DNA from: Beroe ovata
Taxonomy: Eukaryota > Ctenophora > Nuda > Beroida > Beroidae
Direction of reading: 5' to 3'
Length of the DNA: 64,000 nucleotides
Assembly (NCBI GenBank): GCA_946803715.1
Contig: CAMPET010000279.1
Location: 1 to 64,000, forward strand
Shown piece after piece: positions 33,094 through 52,900 of this stretch. Position 1 is the first letter of the stretch; each line of letters opens with the position of its first letter. The translations under genes and the position numbers were made by a program. The notes under the pieces were generated by a model that ran no database searches, was not told the DNA's origin, and worked only from the letters and a program-made list of their open reading frames with translations.

Positions 33094-36000
33094 ATGGGTT
33101 GTTGTTCGTTTGGCAAGCTTAAGAGTAGCCTGGTTCTTCTCAACATCCTATACATGGTGAGTGAAATGGATTTGGACATTTTCCGAATCTACTTCATGGA
33201 CAAGAGAATTCAATTTCTTCTAAATGATGCCAAAATAAAGTAGCTTCTAATAAACAATGCATGTATCATGTTGAATAACTAAGCTAACTATCATATCCCA
33301 GCTTATTGCTCTGATTCTGATAGCAGTGCCGTCCTTTGCATACGGGATGAACTACTTCACTTCCTACAGTCTCATTGGATCCCTCATCGGGGCGGGGGTC
33401 TTCCTCTTTCTCTTCTCCTTCCTGGGGCTGTGTGGAGCTCTCCATCACCACCAAGTCATCCTCTTCTTCGTATCCTTTTGTTACCGTGCAATGTGCAAAT
33501 GTACAGTTCCTATCCTATACAAATGTACAATTCCCACCCTGTNNNNNNNNNNNNNNNNNNNNNNNNNNNNNNNNNNNNNNNNNNNNNNNNNNNNNNNNNN
33601 NNNNNNNNNNNNNNNNNNNNNNNNNNNNNNNNNNNNNNNNNNNNNNNNNNNNNNNNNNNNNNNNNNNNNNNNNNNNNNNNNNNNNNNNNNNNNNNNNNNN
33701 NNNNNNNNNNNNNNNNNNNNNNNNNNNNNNNNNNNNNNNNNNNNNNNNNNNNNNNNNNNNNNNNNNNNNNNNNNNNNNNNNNNNNNNNNNNNNNNNNNNN
33801 NNNNNNNNNNNNNNNNNNNNNNNNNNNNNNNNNNNNNNNNNNNNNNNNNNNNNNNNNNNNNNNNNNNNNNNNNNNNNNNNNNNNNNNNNNNNNNNNNNNN
33901 NNNNNNNNNNNNNNNNNNNNNNNNNNNNNNNNNNNNNNNNNNNNNNNNNNNNNNNNNNNNNNNNNNNNNNNNNNNNNNNNNNNNNNNNNNNNNNNNNNNN
34001 NNNNNNNNNNNNNNNNNNNNNNNNNNNNNNNNNNNNNNNNNNNNNNNNNNNNNNNNNNNNNNNNNNNNNNNNNNNNNNNNNNNNNNNNNNNNNNNNNNNN
34101 NNNNNNNNNNNNNNNNNNNNNNNNNNNNNNNNNNNNNNNNNNNNNNNNNNNNNNNNNNNNNNNNNNNNNNNNNNNNNNNNNNNNNNNNNNNNNNNNNNNN
34201 NNNNNNNNNNNNNNNNNNNNNNNNNNNNNNNNNNNNNNNNNNNNNNNNNNNTATCACGTCTTGTGACTATGTAAACAAAGGATAAGCTCCTTTTCCCAAG
34301 TTGTAAAGGATAGAAGTAAATTTACAATAGAATTCAGTAAGATATACCATACAGGATCGTGACCTCTAATCACATTACGGGCACCATTGCTCTGGCTCGG
34401 TCGCGGGATAAATGGAATGTTTTCAAATCCAATATCTTCCGGTCACATCCGGAAACACACTAGGTATATCTATAAATAGTCAGTATGTCACATCCACCCC
34501 TCGTACTAAAAAGTTCATGGTCCACCTAGGGTTCTATAGTTCAGCCGGTCAGGAGGTACAATCACTCGTCCACTTTGCCGAACAGTAGGAATGGGATCCG
34601 CTGCTGGAAGATCTCTGCTGGAAGATCCGTTGCTATCTCCAACATCTACATCAGTGTTACTGGAAGCGGTTGTGATTCTGCGCTTGATTTGGGAGAGGTG
34701 TCGTCTGACTTCTGCACCTCCATCAACTCCAATCAAGTACATCATTGTACCGAGTTTTTTCAATACTGAGCCTGGCATCCACTGCTTCTTCGTCGTGAAA
34801 TCTCGTACCCAGACGAGATCTCCGATCTCGAAATACTTGTTTGCAGAGATATCTGGTTTCCCCTTTCTCCAGACATTATCTTCGGCTTGTTTGGAAAGTG
34901 GCTCAGGTTTCAGTAAGTCCAGTGCTGTTCGTAGCTTCCTCCCCAACATCAATTCGGCCGGGCAGAGTCCCGTGGTAGTTGATGCTGTGTTCCTGTATGT
35001 GATGAGGAATCTGGAAATTCGTTGGTCAATACTACCTTTCATCTTCCTGAGACTGTTTTTTACAGTCTGGACCGCTCTCTCCGCTTGTCCGTTTGATACT
35101 GGTGTATGTGGTGAAGAGGTTTTATGTTTCACCCCATTTTTCATCAGAAATTCGGCCATTTCATGTGACATGAAACATTGATGGTTGTCAGAAACCATCA
35201 ACCTTGGGATACCAAATGTAGCAAATAACTGTCTCAGATCACGGATGCATCGAGCAGTTGTAGGAGTTCGGTGGATGAATAGATCCACCCACTTGCTAGG
35301 TGCGTCTATAATCAGAAATACACACTCATCTTCTAGCTCGAAGTGATCAACGTGTATTCGTGCATATGGCTCTCTGGGCCACTCCCAGGCACTCAGTGTG
35401 ACGCCGTCACGCTTCGGTTCGTGTCTTTGGCATGTTTCACAACTTCCCACGTGTTCTTCGATTCTCCTGTTGATGCCAGGAAACCCCACGTGATCTCTAG
35501 CCAAGCGTTTGGTTGCTACGATTCCGAGATGTGTTTCATGTAGTAATTCCAGCACTGCTTCTCTGTGTTTCGACGGAATTATCAATCTCTTGCCAAACCA
35601 TAAACAGTCGTTATCAATCGAGAGCTCTGTTCTATACTTGTAGAACTCACGTACATCCTGGTGAACATCACTCAATGTGTCGGGCCACCCAAGCTGGACG
35701 TATTGGTATACTCTCTTGAGGCTGGCATCTCTCTGGACCTCATCTCGGATCTTCCTGCTGTCAAGTGACAACTTTTCTTCAATGGAACATATGGTGTTCT
35801 CGAATTCTGGGACCGTGTCGCTAGCTGAGAGAGCAGGATCCACCCTTGTTCGGGACAGCCAATCTGCCACATTCTCATGACCCTTCACGAACTCAATATC
35901 GAAATCATAGGAATTTAACTTGCATTTCCATCTAGTTAATCTGGGTGACAATGTTTCCGCAAGCGGCTTATCACTACCGAATATTGACATCAACGGCTTG

Positions 36001-39000
36001 TTATCGATCAATAACTTAAACTTTCTGCCGTACAAATAGGAGTGAAATTTGTTTACACCGAACATCACTGCTAACGCTTCCCTGTCTAACTGACTGTACC
36101 GTGACTCGGTGTCACTGGTAACCCGAGACGCAAAGTGAACTGGTCGCATGTCAGCGCCGCTACCTGAGAACAGTATAGCGGAAACTCCCGCTTGACAAGC
36201 ATCCGTTACTAAGGTAACGTCCTTAGTAATGTCATAGTTAGCAACGGTGGTGTTTGATGTCAACAAACTCTTCACTTTCTCAAATGCATCTTCTTCTACC
36301 TTGCCCCAGTGCCATTTGGCACCTTTCTTAAGCAAAGCATAGAGAGGTTTCAAAATCAGATTCATTTTTGGAATAAACCTCTGTAAGAAACAAACGAAAC
36401 CTAGAAAGCTTTTCAACTCCGCTACGTTATTCATTGGTTTCGCATTTTTCACTGCCGCAATCTTACTAGAACTTGGCTTAATGCCATCAGCACTCACGTC
36501 AAAACCTAGAAATTCGATAGACTTCTTACAAAACTGGGACTTAGCCTTGTTAAGTGTAACATTGTACTCTCGACATCTAGTTAGAAAACTGATCAGGTTC
36601 TGATTATGCTCCTGCTCAGATCTGCCTGATATAATTACGTCTAGTCGTCATAGAAACTATTAACACCCTTTAAACCAGTAATTAACTTCGTTTTGACGAA
36701 CTCATTGAAAATACCTGGACTACTAGATATACCATAGGGAAGTTTGTTCATCTTATAATACCCAAATGGTGTATTTATCACAGTGAGTAGCTTACTATCT
36801 TCGTGTAACTCTATTTGCCAGAATGCTTGACACATGTCAATCTTAGAGAAATACTTAGCACCAGTCAGATTCATAAATATCTCATCTTGACTACAGTAGT
36901 TGTAGTGGCCGGTATCGATTGCTTTGTTAAGTGTTAAATCGTAACTACCACACAGCCTAGTCGACCCATTCGGCTTCCTGACAGAAACTATTGGTGTTGC
37001 CCATGTCACGTCTTGCTCATTGACTGGCGAAATGATACCTTGGCGCTCCATATCCTCTAAGGTTTTCTTTATCTCCGGCTTCATTGAGAAACTCACGTTC
37101 CTCGCCCTGAACTTGATCGGTTTTACGGTCTCATCCAGGCTGAGCTTTGCAGTAAAGCCGGGGACAGTAGAAAACTCGGTCGTGTCAGATGACTGAAATA
37201 AGTCACTGTATGTATGTATGATCTCGTCAGTCGTGGACAAGTTATTCACTTGGAAAACATTACACCAATCTATTTTTCTCTGCTCAAGAAAATCACGGCC
37301 TAGCAATGGTTTACAATCGCCTTTCACAACAGTCATGGTGAAATCAAACTGGCAATTGTCCAATTCACACGCGAATTCACTTTCTCCTAGAGTATCAATT
37401 CTACTTCCGGAATATGTAGTCAAATTCAAAGGGCTTGGTCTCAACTTACGCTTATTGGCAAAAACTTCTGGAACTAACGAAACACCAGAACCTGTATCTA
37501 TGATAAAATCTACATGCTTATCCTCTACCTTCAGGCTAAGATAGTATGGTTTGCTTAAAACTTTGGCTGACGATTCATGCTTGCCATGCAACTCGTTGAA
37601 ATATAGACTGTTTTGGTCGCAATCAACAATTCCTACATTATTATTGTTCGATTTCCTGCGACACGCTACCGTATTGTGACTATTCACCTTACAGTTCTCA
37701 CAGTACAGCTTCTTCATGCGACACTTGGACTTGTAATGTCCCTCAAGCCCACATTTAAAACAAACAACCTGTTTCGATGACAAAGCTTGTCCGCTAGTCT
37801 GTGTCTGATTCTGCTTCCCTTGTCTCACGGTGCTTGTCCCTACTCTCGTCCTATTCTGCGAGAAGTAAACCTTTGTAGCTGTACCACCATCTGTATCCTT
37901 AATCACAACACCATCTCTCCGAGCAGCAAAAAAGCTCTGAACAGTCTCCACACACTTTTCATAAGTCAGATCTTGCGTTGCAATCAGTTTCCTCACTAGC
38001 TCCTGATCGTTTATCCCACAGACGATCTGGTCTCGGATTCTCTCCAGCAGTGCGTCTTCAGTGAAGCCACAGTCAGTTGCCATCTTCTTCAAATCGTTGA
38101 GAAATGTCTCAAAAGTTTCACCATTCTTCCGCATCCTCTTGGAGAACTCATACCTACATCGTATCGTGTTCTCCACTGGCTGGAAGTAGTTCTTTGCTGC
38201 TGTAACTATCTCGTCATAGTCACAGTCTCCTAGCTTCTTCGGTGAAACTAGATTCTTCAACACCCCGAAACATCGAGTACCACAGTTACCTAGTAGTACT
38301 GCTCTCCGCTTCTGAGCTAAAACTGCTCGTTTCTCTGCGGCATTTGTGTCATCATCACCTACCGATTCGTCGTGCAGGTCTTCTGAGATGAATATGAAGT
38401 TCAGCCTTTCCTCATAGTCGGCAAAACTTTCCTTCTCCGGGTCGTAGATATCAATCTTCGTCTTCATACTGGGCTCCAACAACAAAACGTAGGGGATTGC
38501 TAGATATCGGGGTCGCCAAATATCACGTCTTGTGACTATGTAAACAAAGGATAAGCNCTATCCTATACAAATGTACAATTCCCACCCTGTGCAAATGAAC
38601 AATTCCCACCCTGTACAAATGTAAAATTCCAACCCTGTACAAATGTACAATTCCCACCCTGGCCAGGACAGAAGACAGTGACATACTGTCTAACTTCTGT
38701 AATCTATCTAGTCCCATGTGCCTGCCTAAATGACCAGTTATAAGACACTCCACTCCACTCTCATTTATATAAGTTCATTCAAGCCATGAACTCGATTAAA
38801 TAACGGCTTTACATGACAACTCGCGAGACAGATTGTACAATTTGATGGCGGACGCAATTACACATCCATATTCGATAATTACTGCTTAATCACCCTGCCA
38901 AGGCTAATGAATGATGGGCGTGAAGGTGATTATGGTACTTTTAGTATGTACTGCTATTCAAATGATGGGTATGTACTGCTATTCAAATGATGGATCTCGG

Positions 39001-41223
39001 ATATCATAACGTGTATAAAGTAACTCGTGATACCTGAATAACAATACAGTATGTGGATAGCTCTCTAATTATAATGGGCAATAATAGACACAATAATAGA
39101 CACATCTTAACTCCCCACTTAACATGTATTCCTTGCTAATGTTACTTCGTGGTATCAGCAATAGGAGTTTTCATAGCGGACTAGAAGGCTTACTACAGAA
39201 AATTTCAGCCATAATTTATGACTGCATGACTGGTCTTATTGTTATGAATGTGGTGCAGTATTACACGAACTGGGCATTCTGGTATCTGTACGTATTGCTT
39301 ATACACAGGACGCGTATGCATACCGTGCAAGATTACATGTGTAATGACACAGTACACACGGAACATATGACAAACAATGAGCATGGTTGATGATACATCA
39401 CGTACTCACGTATTTCATTGCTGTGTTATATATGAGTTGGTTTATAAACGCAGTTCCTTGCAGTACAAACTGTGCAATACTGATACATGATATAGAACCA
39501 GTAAATATTGCCACGCGTTTTGGCTACCATTGTCCTTTTTAACTGCAATACAGTCTAAATAAAATCACCGTATAGGTACATAAGATCACACGCGAATTTA
39601 CACACACACACGATTCCATGTCATGAGGTATTGTTCACTATTGCACTATTATTGAGATGAGGTCTGTGACTCTGAACGTGTAGTAACCGTACATGTATAG
39701 TGAGGTTTACCCCGTGATTGTAGTGTGTGCTGTGTGTATTGAACACACTGTATTGTTTGTAATACTTACACACACACACAACACAAAGGTGGGTCGTGAG
39801 GTATCCACTATAATAACGCCAAGGTGTGCAATGACCAAATATGGTCTAATTGGGCACCTATCATAGTAGGGTTGGACAAAGGACACTCTGTGTACACCAC
39901 ACTCTACAGGCCAAACTACTGAATTCTTGAATATAACATCACAAACTAATATCAAGACTTAGAGATGGAATTTTTGTGACCAGAAATCAGAATTGCAACC
40001 GAACAATGTTGCTGTTCTTCCTTAACAGTATCCACAGTACATGGTTGTTTTAGGGTTGCTCTGCATTGTCCAGTTTGCGTCCTCAATCACCCTGGTTGCT
40101 ATTAGAGACAGCGAACGTGACAGCATTCTCAATAAGACTTGGATCAATGCTTCTAACCAGAGGTACGAGAAACGGAACTATGACATAACTTTGATTTTGA
40201 ATCCCATTTGATATCAATAAACAAAATCCCTTGAACTGGCTAAATAAGCTGGAATATTTCAGCCGAATTGAGGTTCAAGGAGCTCTTGATTGTTGTGGAT
40301 TTGACCACAATGTGACGGACACCTATTACCCTCCAACTAACTGTTCTGCTCTGCCATGCTGTGCCAGGTACTATCTTATCCTTGACACCACTAATCACTA
40401 TTCCTTGACACCGCTACTCCTTGATACGAATATTCCTTGACACCGCTACTCCTTGATACCAATATTCCTTGACACCGCTACTCCTTGATACCAATATTCC
40501 TTGACACCGCTACTCCTTTATACCACTGTTTGCCCCGGTATCCCCTCACTGATACTAACACACTCTTGAGCAAAGCAAGCGACAGTTTTTTCTCACTGCA
40601 CTGATGACATACCTATACTCCTCATTAATCTTCTCTGATACCACTGTTCCTTGACACCAATGGGCACTACATCTTTCAACAAAACATCAATGTCGAATAA
40701 ATCTTTACACCTCAGTGTGTACAAAGCTGAGGAGACAGATTGTTTCAAACCTAAAGAACATGACACGGTAGATACTGCAAATGACGACGTTACCGTTGCT
40801 GGTTGTAACTCATGCAGAGATACAGTGTCTGAACAGTTCTCATACGCTGTAAAGGTGTCTGGCGCTGTTGGGCTCTTCTTTTCATTTACTGAGGTACCGT
40901 CCACAACAAGTGCCATTTATGATAGCCTTTGTCAATCTGACCTAATGTTAAAACTGCGCGCAACCGAAAATTGGTCACAAAATCAAATTGACTTTACCGC
41001 GCGCGCGTGACTCGGTATATGGTATGCTTAGCGCTTCAATGTCGATTATTCCTTTTAAGGGTTTTTGATGACTTCGCCAAATCCTTCGTGCATCCAAATG
41101 ACTACAATGACTTACATCGCATGTTTTCAGCTATTCGGAATAGTTCTTGCTGTGCAGTATAGAAACACGAAAGACCCGTCTCGGAATTACGGATTTCCTG
41201 GACACACTGGATTCGCAAAGTAG
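33094..41223 (+). CDS. Tetraspanin, six exons, with a retrotransposon in intron 2
   Basis: Exons 33094-33156, 33302-33469, 40029-40162, 40263-40367, 40716-40893 and 41131-41223 join in phase to 246 residues. Tetraspanins organise membrane microdomains with integrins and other partners. Seen in order: a short cytosolic start MGCCSFGKLK, TM1, TM2 (IGAGVFLFLFSFLGLCGAL), TM3 (YMVVLGLLCIVQFASSITLV), a large extracellular loop with the hallmark CCG (LDCCGFDH), a second CC (LPCCA) and a further C-x2-C, then TM4 and a short tail. Intron 2 is about 6.6 kb and contains a 709-base gap and the Ty3/Gypsy element. The subfamily cannot be named from the sequence alone. Confidence 0.88.
33497..33542. repeat. 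24-bp minisatellite, left piece
   Basis: Units of the type ACAAATGTACAATTCCCACC run up to the gap. The same array resumes at 38558-38664 on the far side of the Gypsy element, so the element probably lies inside one array. Confidence 0.8.
33543..34251. other. Assembly gap (709 N)
   Basis: The gap lies in intron 2 of the tetraspanin gene. Its left edge is within a 24-base minisatellite and its right edge coincides with the terminus of the Gypsy LTR. The long open frames that read through it are artefacts. Confidence 0.95.
34515..36497 (-). pseudogene. Gypsy RT C-terminal part, RNase H and integrase
   Basis: A 660-residue frame beginning in the RT thumb region (LKSFLGFVCFLQRFIP). RNase H follows (VTDACQAGVSAILF, LDREALAVMFGVNKFHSYLY), then the integrase zinc domain (ETHLGIVATKR with CETCQ) and the core with its three acidic residues (HVDHFE, VSDNHQ and the glutamate in NGQAERAVQTV). 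A C-terminal GPY/F-like module (LVWVRDFTTKKQWMPGSV) ends the protein. Apart from the upstream break it is open and has all the catalytic residues, so the insertion is fairly young. Confidence 0.9.
36641..38485 (-). pseudogene. Gypsy gag-protease-RT N-terminal part
   Basis: A 614-residue frame. It begins with a capsid-like gag region, has zinc knuckles (CFKCGLEGHYKSKC and a second C-x2-C-x4-H pattern), then an aspartic protease with the DTGSG active site, and the first half of reverse transcriptase with the catalytic FYDD. The frame stops directly after FYDD, and RT resumes in another frame downstream. Because the break falls inside an enzyme core, it is a mutation and not the gag-pol frameshift that some elements use. 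This copy is therefore probably not autonomous. Confidence 0.9.
38558..38664. repeat. 24-bp minisatellite, right piece
   Basis: About four tandem units of a 24-base sequence (ACAAATGTACAATTCCCACC core) lie directly after the 5' LTR remnant and N. It continues the array broken at 33542. Confidence 0.85.
40376..40520. repeat. 32-bp tandem repeat in tetraspanin intron 4
   Basis: About four units built on CTTGACACCGCTACTCCTTG and TACCAATATTC. The array lies between the exons encoding the large extracellular loop. Confidence 0.85.
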
Positions 41224-41315
41224 TAGCTGACATCCGATCGTACTATCATGTTGCCAGACTTAGCAAACGAGACTTTTGAAAAATGTCCGGACATTTTGAT
41301 TTTTGTGGTGTACTT

Positions 41316-41411
41316 TTGTAGGATTTCTCCCTACCCTCGCTCGCGGGATTTTATCCCTGGCAAGGCGGAATTACAATTGCGCGGCGCCGACGGTAGGGAA
41401 AAACCCTACAA
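41316..41411. mobile_element. MITE of the 19731 family, second copy
   Basis: Terminal inverted repeats TTGTAGGATTTCTCCCTACC and a right inverse with three mismatches enclose a CG-rich centre with TCGCTCGCGGGATTTTATCC. A TGTAC is present just outside both ends (41309-41313 and 41412-41416), shorter than the 8-base duplication at the first copy, so the flanks have decayed or the boundary is a few bases off. Confidence 0.75.
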
Positions 41412-42173
41412 TGTACAAGGTATACTTTCAACTTTGGATAATGGATATTGAGAGTTATATATTGGAAGTTACAATTTCGTTATCAATATTTGAATTCATT
41501 TATTTCGTCTATTTGCTGCTAGCTAAACCGCTAATTTTAATCGTAAGTCGAAGTCTTGTTTATTCATGCTGTTCGCTGTTATTATCGACAGATGACAACT
41601 ATTCATTTCAACTACATATGTTATTTATCGAAGTATTTATTGAATTTAAATTACTTGTGTTGACGGTCTGATTTTTCCTGAATATACAACTGTAATATCA
41701 ATGATATCTGTGTGATATTTATGGGCGAAATTTCATCATGTTTCACTCGATGATTGTGTTTCGATTCTACTCTAGCGGATCTCAATGTAACCAATAAAAG
41801 CAACCAAATTGTAACCAGGGAAAACATTTCCTGCGACAGTTCACAGATAAACTTCAAGACAAATATCAGACTCAATCACCTATCGAAAAAAGCTGTCCAA
41901 CTTTAGAATGGACAGGCCAGATGAAATGCGGTTGAGATTGGCATGCAGTCGAAGACTCACATGTATGTACAGATTACAGCTGTAACAAATAAAGACTATA
42001 ATGACAGATATAACGATAACTCTAGAACTAACTCCGTTCCAAAGTAGAGTACCTGTCCGTTTTCGGTATAAATCAAGAAAACATAAGATTGAGAGTCCAA
42101 ATAATTAAGATGTCCTTCGATTTATAGATAGAAAGGTACTGAATTGTTTCACTTTGAATGAGAGTATCGCGTA

Positions 42174-42301
42174 TGTGTACACTTGAAAGAAAAGGGCGGA
42201 AGGAAGGAAAAAGACGCGTAATTGTTAGCAATTGTAAGCAGTTTCCACTGTAAAGTGCGCGTCTTTTTCTTTCCGTCCACTTTTTCTTCCATGTGTACAC
42301 A
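42174..42301. mobile_element. 128-bp palindromic MITE with TA target duplication
   Basis: The element begins TGTGTACAC and ends GTGTACACA, with inverted arms of about 45 bases that include AAAAAGACGCG and CGCGTCTTTTT. A TA lies on each side (42172-42173 and 42302-42303), as expected for the Tc1/mariner group. There is no coding capacity. A diverged copy is at 7807-7934. Confidence 0.85.
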
Positions 42302-42374
42302 TACCGGTATAGAATTATTCGTCGCCGTCGTATGCATCGAGTGTATCAATCATCGTTAATCAGTTCTCCTGATG

Positions 42375-49493
<7,119 letters not shown>

Positions 49494-49954
49494 TCTATTA
49501 GAGAGTGTCGATAAATATACCGAGTTCATCAAGTTGACTCTACTGTTCAACTTCTTGCGGAAAACGCCATAACAATTAAAGAAGTAAAATTCAGTGTGGA
49601 CATTGGACAGCTTGTGAAATTAGAAATTGTCAATCCAGAAAAAAATATGACAACAAAACTCTAGTCTCTAATAACATAAATTTGCATAAATCACAAAGAA
49701 AAGATCACGAAACCCATCTGAAAATCGCAGTCGCTACTCCGGATGATATATAATTTTAAACTACAATCAATGGGGGATATGAAAATTATTTAGAATGCTA
49801 ATAATGACCGCCAATAACGTGGTGACAGTTGACTAATTAAGAGCGCACAAGAACCAATGAATTGCGCAATGCGCTTATACACTATCGTCAATCAATTCAA
49901 AATATACTCATGTGAAAGCAAAAACAAACCCAGAATGAGCAATATTGAACTATT
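49494..49954. other. Intergenic between SLX4 and uridine phosphorylase
   Basis: A 461-base AT-rich spacer between two minus-strand genes. It must hold the SLX4 3' end and the uridine phosphorylase promoter, unless a non-coding first exon extends into it. No repeat or other exon is seen. Confidence 0.5.
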
Positions 49955-52900
49955 TCAGTTTCGTTTAACCTTCCTCCCACAATTTCTTTTCTTACCGAAG
50001 CCTTTCGCCTTCGTTTCCGAGTTAAAATAGGTGATTCCTTGGTCGTCTAGCACCTGTGCTATTAGCGGCACGCTCGTTCTACGCTTCAAAAGTCCCTGCA
50101 GTATGGAACAATACGCAATAGAATATGAGATCGTAAATCTACGATCCCAGATTTATCGAATATGGGTGAACATCCTGATTCTTCCCGATGCACGACAATA
50201 TACCGTAGAGTATATTGTATGCCGTGTACAATTCGCGGCGAGCAAAATTTAGAAAACTGGTATTTCAGTTGTCCAGTGATCTGAATTTTGAGAGATCATT
50301 AAAAATTCGGTTAAAGTTCGTTTAAAGTTCGTCTATTTCGTTAAAAAATTCGCCCAGTTCGGCACCTTTTTAAAGTTCGTCCAGGACGTCCGTAACAACT
50401 ATGACTCTACGTACCTTTATCTGTATGATGTCTATAGGCTCGTACTGTAGGATCTTACAATGCAACTCCTGTGACAGGACGATAACTTCTCTCACCATCC
50501 TTGACACCTCTGCCAGTGCTGACTTCTGGACTTTCCCTCGGATTGAGATGTCACCAACTGGACACTCTGTCTCGGAACTGACAACACGAAATGTTGACAC
50601 CAACAACTGTTGTCTCTTTTGAACAAACTTATTGTTAGGTCATATTTTTCTTTATCAATTTGTGTGGTCTATTATAACCTGACATCCTTATCATCATCGT
50701 CCGAGTCTATCTTTCTCTTCTTAACTGCCGCTCCTCTCCTAGTCTTCTTCCTGTAAAATATACACATTGTCGTGGGAGCTATCTACACGCAAGATTCCGC
50801 TATTGCTAATACTATTACTAAAAACACAGCATGTCCCACTCACGTCTTGTCTGTAGTGATGACGTCATTTGGAGTGCCTTCCCCGGGACACTTTAGAAAC
50901 TTCTTATTGGTAAATCTGTGGATCTCTTCGAGTTTGGCAATCGCTTTTTTCTTCGTCAGTGGTTTCATTCCGTACTTGTTAATCTCTGAATTCAGCCGTG
51001 GGGTTTCCATCTCCTTAAATCTAGGCGTTTTCTGGTAAACGGACATCTCTGCATTATTGGGCCGATTATCTGGGGTCTCACTATCGGTAAGGGGTGTGTT
51101 TAAAGCGTTGACACCGTGCGCTGATATTGCTCCTTGCCGGTCAGGAGTAGGTGATTCGGATAGGAAGGTGAAATTGCTGATGTTGACAGGGTTGTACTGT
51201 CTGGATGATGTTGGTGTGGTGTTGACAGTTTGTGCCGTATGGATGGTGTCAAGACGGTCGAGAAGGGAGAGAGGTGTGCTGACTACGATATCGTCCAAAC
51301 TGTTGACAAGATCGAGAAATTCAACGTCTTCAATCAGCTGGCTTGCCCTGCAGATTAGGAGTTGCGAACTTGAAATGAGCAAAACATTTTGAAATCATAA
51401 TTGATTAATTGGGTATCTGTCATCGAACGATGAACATTGAACAACCTTGCTCAAACCTTCGATCAGCATCAGGGTCGTCGTTCTCATTTACACCGGTGCA
51501 TTGCGGTTCTGCCAATAACCCTTAAACAGTTCAATATGTATAAACATGTCCAGATAAGTGGGTGACAACCTAACAAAATTCCCACAGTTACTTACCGCTC
51601 GGGGGCAGAAAGTCATCACAGGTCTCAGTCGTACATCCAGCATCTTGCGGAGTTAGCACATCCACTGGAGAGCGGTTGACACCACGTGTTAGAGGTGATG
51701 GACTACGAGTACTGGCTGCAGGTGTATTGACACCACCACACTCCTCCGTCATGCTCCAGTTGTTAGCAAAGCTGTGCTCCTGGAAGGAGGGGAAATCGGG
51801 CGAGTAGGATCGGGTCGTATCGTGGTGAACAGCCACTTCCTCTCCTCCATTCAGAGTGGGGCGAGACTCCTTGTCGCCAGGGCGGACCAGTGTTGAGGGT
51901 GGTGGTAGTGATGAGGAGAGGTGTTGTGATGCGGACATCAACTGTTCAGAGAGACATAACACATCCTGACTGGAAAGATTGAGAAGTAGAGTTCCACCAG
52001 ATTCCTGCTCTAACCGTATCTCGACAGTTTCTGTTCCTTTCGTGTGTAGATGGCGAGTTAGTTCAGGAATTTTGAACCTGAGATTGGAAAATTACCAGTG
52101 TTTTTTTCATTGTCAACCCTTATCAACAGACTTTTTCCTCAGACCACCAATTCTCATCCCTATCAACACATTTAAACACATCTACCCTCACCTTTCAGCC
52201 GCACGTTGGAGCTCTCCCAGTATCTCAGAGCTTATGCACTCACACTCAATTGCATGTGTGTACAAGTACTCTAAGAATAAATCAGTTGCTCGACCAGTAA
52301 GACCGATTTCAAGCGTTTTCTCTGACGAAATCTCCACCAGATTGTCAATGAGTTGCGGACTGGACAACTCCAAAATAACGCGATGTGTGGTTCTCTGTTC
52401 CCCGTCGCTGCACAGCACAGTTACATTGCACGAGGAGGTGTGGTCCTTGAATCGGTGCATCATGTTGATCAAGCTTCTTTCCCCTGGGAAATCGTGATAT
52501 TGGTAACAGAAGTTATCGAGCAAGTAATTGGAAAAATCTCTACTGAAATTTGTTTTCGAATCGTACATCCTGTATTGCTACGTAGTAAAACTGATACCTA
52601 TGCACACTGACACACTTACCGCATGCTTGTGTGGATGTACAAGACGTGGAGACAGGATCGGTGTTACACCCACGGGACCGAGAATGTGTAACGTCAGTTT
52701 GACTATCCCTCGTTACATTCTCTAAAATGTCAGTGTTCGTAGCAACGTATCGAGTGGAGGCCATCGCTTCTGAGTATTTAGTCCGAGATTCGACACTTGC
52801 TTGAACCTGCACAGTTTTAATGAGAGTGTCTTCCTAAACCAGATGCTACTGTATTATCTTCTATGTAGGATGAAAGCTGGATAAGCTTACACTTTTGTTG

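Larger units (their letters stand above)
34252..38556 (-). mobile_element. Ty3/Gypsy LTR retrotransposon with a broken polyprotein frame
   Basis: Read on the minus strand the order is gag, protease, reverse transcriptase, RNase H, integrase, the Ty3/Gypsy order. The 3' LTR is 34252-34492 (starts TGTGACATAC, contains CTATTTATAG, ends ACGTGATA). Only 36 bases of the 5' LTR (38520-38555) precede the N at 38557. A primer-binding-site-like TGGCGACCCCGATAT begins two bases inside the 5' LTR, and a purine run with GAGGGGTGGA abuts the 3' LTR. Coding sequence spans 34515-38485 with one frame break near 36640. No env-like frame is seen. Confidence 0.92.
41224..42374. other. Intergenic between tetraspanin (+) and uridine phosphorylase (-)
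   Basis: Convergent gene ends with two small transposable elements (41316-41411 and 42174-42301, listed separately). The remainder is AT-rich without supported exons. Confidence 0.5.

Noticed and set aside
33326-34285. Open frames of about 260-320 residues on both strands across the N run
   Set aside because: They consist mostly of N; the only real coding part is the tetraspanin exon ending at 33469.
34591-35181. A 196-residue plus-strand open frame
   Set aside because: Antisense shadow of the Gypsy integrase region.
49978-50014. A GTAAGA donor near the end of the last SLX4 exon, implying a further exon
   Set aside because: Reading through gives a basic tail ending KVKRN, very like the known C terminus of SLX4; no downstream exon was found. 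Alternative splicing is not excluded.
52484-52568. Upstream extension of the SLX4 BTB exon to an ATG at 52568
   Set aside because: Joining it to the previous exon is out of phase; the acceptor at 52484-52486 (TTTCCCAG) keeps phase and the total codon count.
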